A stretch of DNA of 64,000 bases, from the NCBI GenBank assembly GCA_011959405.1, contig BLLX01000001.1, positions 49,084-113,083 on the forward strand, given 5' to 3'. The DNA is from Muribaculaceae bacterium (GTDB taxonomy: Bacteria; Bacteroidota; Bacteroidia; Bacteroidales; Muribaculaceae). Every line of letters begins with the position of its first letter. Positions within the stretch are counted from its first letter, which is position 1. The notes below the pieces were generated by a model. It had not been told where the DNA came from, ran no database searches, and was given only the letters and a program-made list of their open reading frames with translations. Both the position numbers and the translations under genes were made by a program. Positions 56,727 through 64,000 of this stretch are shown here, one piece after another.

Positions 56727-58775
56727 ATGGACAACCAAAAGATTACTCGCGCTGCCGATAATGTCCGCGTGCTCATCGCGGCCATGGTCGAGAAAGCGCA
56801 GTCAGGACACCCCGGTGGCGCTATGGGCGGTGCCGATTTTGTAAGTGCGCTTTTCTCTTCTCATATTATATACGATCCGCGTGATCCCGAGTGGATAGCC
56901 CGCGACAGGTTCTTTATGGATCCGGGACACATGTCGCCGATGCTGTACGGCATACTTGCTCTTACAGGACGTTATAGCATGGATGAGCTTAAAGAGTTCC
57001 GCCAGTGGGGAAGTGTGACTCCCGGTCATCCGGAGCTGGATGTCAAGCGTGGAGTGGAAAACAGTTCCGGTCCGTTGGGACAAGGCCATGTGATGGCCGT
57101 GGGATGCGCAATAGCCGAACGTGTGCTTGTAGCCCAGTTTGGCGATGTGGTGGCACACAAGACGTATGCGTTTATTTCCGATGGCGGCATACAGGAAGAA
57201 ATTTCGCAGGGTGCTGGCCGGATAGCAGGTTATCTCGGTCTGCATAATCTGATAATGTTCTATGACGCGAATGAAGTGCAGCTGTCCACTAAAGTCAATG
57301 AAGTGACGGATGAGGACACTGCAGCTAAATATCGTGCATGGAACTGGAATGTGATAGAAGTGGACGGAAGCGATCCGGAAGCTCTGAGCGGCGCGATAGC
57401 GGCTGCTCATGCAGAGCGTCACCGTCCGACTCTGATAATAGGGCATACCACCATGGCCAAGGGAGCTGTGGGACCGAATGGCGAGAGCTATGAAGGAGCA
57501 GTGAGCACCCATGGACAGCCGTTGAGCAAGGCGGGTGTTGATGTGGCCCGCACTATACGCGGACTTGGCGGTGACCCGGAAAAACCGTTTGAGATATGGG
57601 ACGACGTGGCTGCCATGTTTGCGCGGCGTCGAGAAGAACTTATCGCCATTACCGATGCTCGTCATGACGTAGAGCGAAAATGGGCAGATGCCAATCCTGA
57701 GCTGGCGGAACGGCTGAAAGGATACATAGACGGTACGATCCCTGCTATAGACTGGGATTCCATAACATATAAGCCTAATCAGGCGAGCCGTAATGCGTCG
57801 GCAGCTGTGCTTGGAGTTCTTGCCGAGAAGATCGGCAACATGATAGTAAGTTCGGCGGATCTTGCCAATTCCGATAAAACCGATGGATTCTTGAAAAAGA
57901 CCCGGACAATGACCGCTGACGACTTTGGCGGACGTTTCCTGCAGAGCGGTGTGGCGGAGCTTACCATGGCATCGATTATGAACGGCATTGCGTTGCACGG
58001 AGGAATGATTGCGGCCTGTGGCACATTTTTCGTGTTCTCCGATTATATCAAGCCGGCATTGCGCATGAGCGCGCTGATGGGCCTGCCGGTTAAATATGTA
58101 TTCTCTCACGATGCTTTCCGTGTCGGTGAAGATGGTCCGACCCATGAACCGGTAGAGCATGAGGCTGCGATGCGTCTGCTTGAGCAGATGGACAATCTGG
58201 AGGGGCGCATGAGCACTCTGGTGTTGCGTCCGGCTGATTCCGCCGAGACTGTGGCTTGCTGGAAAATGGCTATGGAGAATACAAATTCACCATCGGTGCT
58301 GATTTTGTCACGACAGGATCTTCAGGATATACCTCCGATGTCGGGCGCGTCCCGTCAGGAGGAAGCCAAAGCTGCCGAAAAGGGAGGATATCTGGTTATG
58401 GCGGCAGATTCGTCGACGCCTGTTGACGTGACTCTTGTGGCCAATGGCTCGGAAGTGTCGCTGCTTGTCAATGTGGCTGAACGTTTGAAAGCGGAAGGCT
58501 GCAATGTGGCTGTGGCATCAGTGCCCTCGATCGGTCTGTTCCTGCATCAGTCTGAGAATTATCAGAATCAGGTGTTGCCTGAAGGCGGAGTAAGATTTGG
58601 ATTGACTGCCGGATTGCCCATTGTTCTCTATCCTTTGATGCGCGGAGCCGCGCATTGGGAGGTCTTCGGCCTTGAGCGTTTTGGTGCATCAGCTCCTTAT
58701 AAGGTGCTTGACCAGAAATTCGGCTATACGGTCGAGAATATCTACGGTCGTGTGAAGGAGCTGATACGTAAGTAA
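56727..58775 (+). CDS. tkt: Transketolase
   Basis: AQSGHPGGAMGGADFVSALF; GHPELDVKRGVENSSGPLGQGHVMAVG; ThDP-binding GGIQEEISQGAG; FVFSDYIKPALRMSALM. Confidence 0.96.
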   Translation: MDNQKITRAADNVRVLIAAMVEKAQSGHPGGAMGGADFVSALFSSHIIYDPRDPEWIARDRFFMDPGHMSPMLYGILALTGRYSMDELKEFRQWGSVTPGHPELDVKRGVENSSGPLGQGHVMAVGCAIAERVLVAQFGDVVAHKTYAFISDGGIQEEISQGAGRIAGYLGLHNLIMFYDANEVQLSTKVNEVTDEDTAAKYRAWNWNVIEVDGSDPEALSGAIAAAHAERHRPTLIIGHTTMAKGAVGPNGESYEGAVSTHGQPLSKAGVDVARTIRGLGGDPEKPFEIWDDVAAMFARRREELIAITDARHDVERKWADANPELAERLKGYIDGTIPAIDWDSITYKPNQASRNASAAVLGVLAEKIGNMIVSSADLANSDKTDGFLKKTRTMTADDFGGRFLQSGVAELTMASIMNGIALHGGMIAACGTFFVFSDYIKPALRMSALMGLPVKYVFSHDAFRVGEDGPTHEPVEHEAAMRLLEQMDNLEGRMSTLVLRPADSAETVACWKMAMENTNSPSVLILSRQDLQDIPPMSGASRQEEAKAAEKGGYLVMAADSSTPVDVTLVANGSEVSLLVNVAERLKAEGCNVAVASVPSIGLFLHQSENYQNQVLPEGGVRFGLTAGLPIVLYPLMRGAAHWEVFGLERFGASAPYKVLDQKFGYTVENIYGRVKELIRK

Positions 58776-58791
58776 GATTTTTTTAACGTTG

Positions 58792-58837
58792 TTCGGTATA
58801 ATCATGTTTGTATGAACCGTGACATGATTATACCGAA
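58792..58837 (+). terminator. Terminator-like hairpin
   Basis: ttcggtataatcatgt...acatgattataccgaa, 16-bp perfect stem. Confidence 0.7.
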
Positions 58838-58854
58838 TTAATATTTTAATATTT

Positions 58855-60501
58855 ATGAGAATGAGAGATTTAGTGTGTTTGTGTACCATTTCTGCTGCTA
58901 TGGCCGGTTTGATGTTGATTCCGTCAGATGTGTTTGCTGCCCCTACATCGGGATTATTTGTCGGGATGCGCTCTCCTGTTTATGAGATGCGCTCTGGTGA
59001 GGATGCCGGAATGTCCGAGGAATTCCGCAGAGAGAAAGTTGTGTCTGCCGTTGCCTTTGCAAATGGTTTGGAAAATGACAAATCCGCTCCGCAGGGTGAG
59101 GAAAAGATATATTCTACGGATCGAATGTGTCTGGCTTATGATTATATCATAGACAATACCGGTCTTGCATCTGTGTTACGTTATGGAGACGAAGGCCAGG
59201 TGTATTTCTATGATTTTTTCGCACTTGGTGAAGATTACTGGATTTCAGCATCAATAGATGCAGATGGAGTCATAACGATTCCTACGCATCAGGAACTTGG
59301 CGAGCATCCTGAATATGGAATGTTGACATTGGAAGTTTCTACATTTGAGAATCTTCCTAACGGTAATATGGCATCCAAGATACATCGTGATGCAGACTCA
59401 TATACGCTCCTTTTGCAGGATGATGGCAAAATTGTCAGCACCGATCTGGATAAGGATTGGATGGAGCGTTTTTATCCGGTTATCACGGATGAATCGGATG
59501 GAGTGTTTGCATTGTGCGGAGCAATGACGATGACCCCGGTTCTCGATGATCTTGTTACTCCTCCAGCTGCAGCTGAATTGTCGGATTATAGTTTTGTTTA
59601 TAAACAGGACAACATCGTTTTTTCTCAGATATCTCAGGTCGCATTTGATGGTGATGATGTTTATTTTAAAGGATTGTGCCGTTTCCTGCCGGATGCCTGG
59701 ATTGTCGGTACATATTCGGAAGACAAAACTCATCTGGTCATAAAATCAGGACAATATTTAGGTCACGGACTGTATCATTATTATTTTTCAGCCGCTCATC
59801 GTGAATCTGCGGAGATTGAAGGAGAAGACTGCTTGATATGGGTCAAAGATGATGAATTTGTCCTTGATGTGACCGATGGACGTACTTTCACTTTTGACAA
59901 TGATCACTATTTTACGGCAACTATAGCTGGCGATGTCACTTATATTCTTTATAGCGGAAGACTTGCTGAGTATAAACGGAAGCCTGCGACTCCGTCCAGT
60001 CCGATCATTAGCGGATTGGAATGGATTGAGGTGGATGCTCTGTTTTTCACTCAGCCACTTACGGATGTTGACGGAAACTTTATAGAAAAAGAATTGCTTT
60101 CATGGCGGATGTATTATGATGATGTTCTTTACTCATTTGATCCATCGGTCTATGAATCATTGGAGTCTCCCACTACGGAAATTCCTTATGGTGCTGATGA
60201 TAATTGGGATTTTTTGTTCTATAACAATATTGAACAGGCAGTAGTGATATATGAGACGGAATATGACAACATCGGCATTGAAAGCGTATATAAGGTAGAT
60301 GGTGAGACGCGTGTTTCAGAAAGGTCTTACTATGGTATTGTCAGACTTGATGAGACAACTGTAGGACTGAAGCCTGTGCTTGAATCATCTGTTGTCGATA
60401 TATGTGGAAAGCCCGTTGATACGCCGTCACATGGCATATATATAAGGACAGACAAATACACAGACGGAACAGAACATACTTATAAGGTTTTTATAAAATA
60501 G
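58855..60501 (+). CDS. Hypothetical secreted protein (548 aa)
   Basis: Signal peptide MRMRDLVCLCTISAAMAGLMLIPSDVFA; long single ORF between two hairpins. Confidence 0.75.
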   Translation: MRMRDLVCLCTISAAMAGLMLIPSDVFAAPTSGLFVGMRSPVYEMRSGEDAGMSEEFRREKVVSAVAFANGLENDKSAPQGEEKIYSTDRMCLAYDYIIDNTGLASVLRYGDEGQVYFYDFFALGEDYWISASIDADGVITIPTHQELGEHPEYGMLTLEVSTFENLPNGNMASKIHRDADSYTLLLQDDGKIVSTDLDKDWMERFYPVITDESDGVFALCGAMTMTPVLDDLVTPPAAAELSDYSFVYKQDNIVFSQISQVAFDGDDVYFKGLCRFLPDAWIVGTYSEDKTHLVIKSGQYLGHGLYHYYFSAAHRESAEIEGEDCLIWVKDDEFVLDVTDGRTFTFDNDHYFTATIAGDVTYILYSGRLAEYKRKPATPSSPIISGLEWIEVDALFFTQPLTDVDGNFIEKELLSWRMYYDDVLYSFDPSVYESLESPTTEIPYGADDNWDFLFYNNIEQAVVIYETEYDNIGIESVYKVDGETRVSERSYYGIVRLDETTVGLKPVLESSVVDICGKPVDTPSHGIYIRTDKYTDGTEHTYKVFIK

Positions 60502-60514
60502 TAATCAGGTAGAT

Positions 60515-60549
60515 AGAAAACGGCAGGCTTTAGTGGTCTGTCGTTTTCT
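60515..60549 (+). terminator. Rho-independent terminator
   Basis: agaaaacggcaggc...gtctgtcgttttct. Confidence 0.8.
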
Positions 60550-60581
60550 TTGGGATATATAAAGATTGTAGTATTAAAATA

Positions 60582-61154
60582 ATGAATATCGAGAGTCATC
60601 CGTTTCCTCCGTTCATACCGGAGAATCCCAGAATGTTTGTGATGGGCACATTTCCACCGCAATCCAAGCGATGGACGTTTGAATTTTATTATCCTAACTG
60701 GAATAATGACTACTGGAGAATATGCGGTCGGGTATTTTATAACGATAGAAACCGATTCTGCGATTTAACAAATAAGACGTTCAAGCTGGATGAAATCAAG
60801 CGTTTTCTTGCCGAACATCATATTGCAATGTCTGATACCGGTACAGAAGTGGTGAGATTGAAGGATAATGCGTCCGACAAGTTTCTGGATATACGTAAGA
60901 CAATAGATATAAATGCTGTTTTAGACGGGTATCCTACCATAGATACTTTGGTGACTACCGGGGAAAAAGCAGCCGGGGTTATAGCCGGTCTCACACACAC
61001 GGAAACGCCGAAAATGGGCGAATATGCTGTGTTCGAACATAATGAAAGAGAGATATATCATTTCCGGATGCCGTCAACCTCGAGGGCGTTTCCCATGTCA
61101 TTGGAGAAAAAAGCAGAAATGTATGCGCGTGTTTTTGAACGTTTAAATATGTAG
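60582..61154 (+). CDS. Uracil-DNA glycosylase superfamily protein
   Basis: FVMGTFPPQSKRWTFEFYYPNWNNDYWRI; DTLVTTGEKAAGVIAG; RMPSTSRAFPMSLEKKAEMY. Confidence 0.82.
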   Translation: MNIESHPFPPFIPENPRMFVMGTFPPQSKRWTFEFYYPNWNNDYWRICGRVFYNDRNRFCDLTNKTFKLDEIKRFLAEHHIAMSDTGTEVVRLKDNASDKFLDIRKTIDINAVLDGYPTIDTLVTTGEKAAGVIAGLTHTETPKMGEYAVFEHNEREIYHFRMPSTSRAFPMSLEKKAEMYARVFERLNM

Positions 61155-61227
61155 TGTTATTGTAATGGTAAAATAATTGCTATTCGTCTGAATAACGAAT
61201 TTATCTTGTTTTGTTCATGTAAGATTG

Positions 61228-61288
61228 CATAATAATATGTCCACCAGCAGGCACTATAGCGCGTCCTGCTGGTGGATATATTATTATG
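61228..61288. terminator. Bidirectional terminator between convergent genes
   Basis: cataataatatgtccaccagcagg...cctgctggtggatatattattatg, 24-bp stem with one G-U. Confidence 0.88.
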
Positions 61289-61308
61289 ATAAAGGGAAAA
61301 GGGTAGGC

Positions 61309-61893
61309 TTAGTAATTGTCTGGGTTGCGTTCGAACTGGCCGACAGGAGATCCACATACAGGACATTTGGCAGGCGCTTCTTTTCCGGTATGTACATATC
61401 CGCAGACCAGACAGTGCCATTCGGTTTCTGTTTCCTGAGAGAATTCCGTTCCGGATGCCAGACGTTCGAGCAGTCTGTTGTAGCGTTTCTCGTGTTGGAC
61501 TTCCACTTTGGCCACCAGACGGAATTTTGCTGCTATCACAGGAAAGCCTTCCTGTTCGGCTACTTCTGCGAAGTTAGTGTATAGCGAGCTCCATTCCTCA
61601 CGTTCGCCTGCAGCTGCTTCTGCAAGGTTGGTTTTTGTGTCGGCTACGACGCCGGCAGGGTAGGCCGCTGTAATTTCAGCAGTGCCTCCTTCCAGGCAGG
61701 AGAAGAATATGTTGGCGTGTTCCAGTTCGTTTTCTGCTGTTTCTCTGAACACGTCAGCAATCTGCTGATAACCCTCTGCTTCCGCTTTCCGGGCAAAGAG
61801 AGAATAACGTGAACGCGCCTGGCTTTCGCCTGCAAATGCGGCAAGAAGATTCTTTTCTGTCTGAGTGCCGCGGATTGATTTTGTAGGATTCAT
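61309..61893 (-). CDS. Rubrerythrin
   Basis: [77 protein letters not shown]. Confidence 0.97.
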   Translation of the reverse strand: MNPTKSIRGTQTEKNLLAAFAGESQARSRYSLFARKAEAEGYQQIADVFRETAENELEHANIFFSCLEGGTAEITAAYPAGVVADTKTNLAEAAAGEREEWSSLYTNFAEVAEQEGFPVIAAKFRLVAKVEVQHEKRYNRLLERLASGTEFSQETETEWHCLVCGYVHTGKEAPAKCPVCGSPVGQFERNPDNY

Positions 61894-61896
61894 GAT

Positions 61897-63108
61897 TTAT
61901 ATTGTCTGTTTGGATTGTTGTTTTATGCTTGCCACGAAGTCTGCTCCGAATTGTCGGCATCGTTCCAGTTCGTTGCCGTCTGGTACCCATAATGTCCTTA
62001 TCCCAGGGGTTACGACGTTGAATCCGGATGCCGACAAAAGTGTGTCAAGTTCTTTGACTGCTTCGCCGCTCCATCCGTATGATCCGAAAGATGCTCCGCT
62101 TTTATTTTTGAATTTCATCCCTTTGATCATCTCCATTATACCGCTCATGGCGAATGATATTCCGGAATTAATGGTCGGACTGCCGACAATCAATGCCTTG
62201 GAATGGAATACTTCGGTTATGATGTCGTTTTTGTCATGGTGGGATGCATTGAACAGTTTTACGGTGACATCGCTGTCGGTTTTGTTGATCCCTTCCGCAA
62301 TATTTTCTGCCATGACACGGGTGGAGTTCCACATTGTGTCATAGATTATGCTTATCTGGTTTTCCTGATAGTCGCGACACCATTGCAGATATCTGTCAAT
62401 GATCAGCCGTGGATTACGTCTCCATATTATACCGTGGCTTGGCGCGATTATGTCGATGGGAAGGCCCATTGATAGGAGTTCATCCATCTTACGCCTTACC
62501 ATGGGATTGAACGGCACAAGTATATTGGCATAGTATTTTTCGGCTTCATTGACCAGAAGAGTCATGTCCACCTGATCGTCAAACAAAGATTCCGACGCAA
62601 AATGTTGTCCGAATCCATCGTTTGAAAACAGCACGTTGTCGCCGCTTAGATGTGTGAACATCGTGTCCGGCCAATGGAGCATGGGGGCTTCGATAAAGGT
62701 CAGGGTAGTGTCACCCAGCGACAGAGTGTCGCCGGTGTGCACATTTTTGAAGTTCCAGTCACCATTATAGTGGCCGCGGAGTATGGCTTCTCCGCGTGCT
62801 GTGCAATATATGGGCACGTCTGGTATTTCTCGCAAAAGCTCTGGCAGAGCGCCGCTATGGTCGATCTCGTTGTGGTTCATGACTATGAAGTCTATGTCAC
62901 AGAGGTCGATTTCGCGTTTCAGACGGCTTACGAACTCTTTGTCGAACGGTTGCCAGACCGTATCTATAAGTGCGGTCTTTTTGTCTCGGATCAAGTATGC
63001 GTTATAACTTGATCCGAGATGAGTCGAATATTCATCACCGTGAAACTTGGTGAGCTGCCAGTCGGTTTTGCCCACCCACGTTACGTGATCGGAGACTTTT
63101 TTGCCCAT
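61897..63108 (-). CDS. FprA-family A-type flavoprotein (flavodiiron protein)
   Basis: FIVMNHNEIDHSGALPELL; MLHWPDTMFTHL; PSHGIIWRRNPRLIIDRYLQWC; flavodoxin domain SIIYDTMWNSTRVMAENIAEGI. Confidence 0.96.
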   Translation of the reverse strand: MGKKVSDHVTWVGKTDWQLTKFHGDEYSTHLGSSYNAYLIRDKKTALIDTVWQPFDKEFVSRLKREIDLCDIDFIVMNHNEIDHSGALPELLREIPDVPIYCTARGEAILRGHYNGDWNFKNVHTGDTLSLGDTTLTFIEAPMLHWPDTMFTHLSGDNVLFSNDGFGQHFASESLFDDQVDMTLLVNEAEKYYANILVPFNPMVRRKMDELLSMGLPIDIIAPSHGIIWRRNPRLIIDRYLQWCRDYQENQISIIYDTMWNSTRVMAENIAEGINKTDSDVTVKLFNASHHDKNDIITEVFHSKALIVGSPTINSGISFAMSGIMEMIKGMKFKNKSGASFGSYGWSGEAVKELDTLLSASGFNVVTPGIRTLWVPDGNELERCRQFGADFVASIKQQSKQTI

Positions 63109-63113
63109 TTATA

Positions 63114-63275
63114 TTAATCCACGGGTTCAAACATATCTTTGCCGACTCCGCATATCGGACATGTCCAGTCTTCAGGCAGGTCTGCAAAATCGGTGCCGGG
63201 CTGGATGCCACTATCGGGATCTCCTACTGCGGGATCATATACGTATTCACAGACGGTGCAAACAAATTTTTTCAT
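63114..63275 (-). CDS. Rubredoxin (53 aa; below the ORF-track size cutoff)
   Basis: [53 protein letters not shown]. Confidence 0.97.
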   Translation of the reverse strand: MKKFVCTVCEYVYDPAVGDPDSGIQPGTDFADLPEDWTCPICGVGKDMFEPVD

Positions 63276-63321
63276 AATTAATTATGGAGTATTAATGGTT
63301 TTAATTATTTTTTGATTTTGA

Positions 63322-63441
63322 TCATGCGTGTGCGGTCCAATATTCCGGTCGCTGCTCAACGGGAATTGCAGTGTCAGTCTGGTTATCGGGAATTGCAGGA
63401 CTCGGGTTGTAGATGTAGGCGAAAGTCAGATAACTTTTCAT
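63322..63441 (-). CDS. Candidate 39-aa small protein
   Basis: MKSYLTFAYIYNPSPAIPDNQTDTAIPVEQRPEYWTAHA in the gap between thioredoxin and rubredoxin, same strand. Confidence 0.4.
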   Translation of the reverse strand: MKSYLTFAYIYNPSPAIPDNQTDTAIPVEQRPEYWTAHA

Positions 63442-63559
63442 GATGTTTGAGTTTTTCGGTATGTACAATGTTGTTGTCTGTAATTAACAACATTCTCCGG
63501 GCGAAAAAGTTTATCGGGTATCTGACTTTTTATCTTTCATGCAGAAATTGTTCTTGCTT

Positions 63560-63856
63560 TTATTGAAGCAGACTTTCTACGTGGCCTATCAGGTCTTGTT
63601 TGTCTATTTCCCCGCTGTGGCGCCACACTTGGTTGCCGTTATGGTAAACGATGAAGGTAGGAATGGTCTCGATTTTGTTGTCTTCTGCTTCTTTTTCATT
63701 TTCGTCAATGTCGATAGTGTACACAGGGACTCGGTTGCCAAGAAGTTTTTTTACCTCCTCCATGACTGGGATCATTCTTTTGCAATGAGGACACCATGTC
63801 GCAAAAAATTCCACCAGTACCACATTGTTGCTGTTGATGATAGAGTTGTAGTCCAT
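63560..63856 (-). CDS. Thioredoxin-family protein (WCPHC active site)
   Basis: VVLVEFFATWCPHCKRMIPVMEEV...IETIPTFIVYHNGNQVWRHSG. Confidence 0.94.
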   Translation of the reverse strand: MDYNSIINSNNVVLVEFFATWCPHCKRMIPVMEEVKKLLGNRVPVYTIDIDENEKEAEDNKIETIPTFIVYHNGNQVWRHSGEIDKQDLIGHVESLLQ

Positions 63857-64000
63857 AGTCAGATTCTGTTAAATTAAGATATTTTGCTATTATAACATGC
63901 CGTCTGTAAATATGGTTGCTGGTGAAATCATTTTTAACAATGGCAATTTTATTTTAAGACAAAAGATATGTCATCACGGCTTTTTCATTTAAGATAAAAT

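Noticed and set aside
56802-58160. 452-aa minus-strand ORF
   Set aside because: Antisense shadow of transketolase; composition is His/Arg/Tyr-rich nonsense.
1-64000. CRISPR arrays, rRNA and tRNA genes
   Set aside because: No regularly spaced direct repeats, no rRNA-like tracts and no convincing tRNA cloverleaf found by eye.

Overview
The window looks like a Bacteroidales chromosome, probably Muribaculaceae-like (inferred from gene content: SusC/SusD, BspA-type LRR, TAnnTTTG promoter boxes, Frc/Oxc, GSCFA, DUF4923-like genes). From left to right it contains: an AspD/AspT aspartate decarboxylation-antiport pair (1-2742); an accessory island (~2.9-18.9 kb) with glycosyltransferases, a C39-like/VKOR/thioredoxin fusion, an outer-membrane receptor, two small lipoproteins and three divergent Cys-rich leader peptides; a lipoprotein-TM-HTH regulator with a second TonB-type receptor; an orphan SusC/SusD pair flanked by gene relics; an oxalate operon (frc-oxc-AEC transporter-PFOR); an ECF sigma operon with a large alpha-2-macroglobulin; housekeeping and envelope genes (GSCFA, OmpA, Trk/Ktr, DUF4923-like, RsmI, HAD, BamA/TamA-like, transketolase); and an oxygen-detoxification cluster (thioredoxin, rubredoxin, FprA, rubrerythrin). 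The main candidate for an undescribed system is the 2.9-18 kb island. Three secreted-type peptides (8205-8561 -, 14528-14993 +, 15377-15679 -) share a leader (K-L-x(5)-L-T/S-x-x-E-M-like) and the core C-x5-C-x6/7-C-x6/8-C...I-x-C-x6-C-S-D, with 8, 10 and 6 cysteines. They lie among GT2, GT4 and GT27-like glycosyltransferases and a disulfide-forming VKOR fusion. The peptide at 14.5 kb has a one-base indel in an A5 tract that splits its leader from its start codon, so it is missed or mis-started by simple ORF calling. No database searches were run; family names come from motif recognition.
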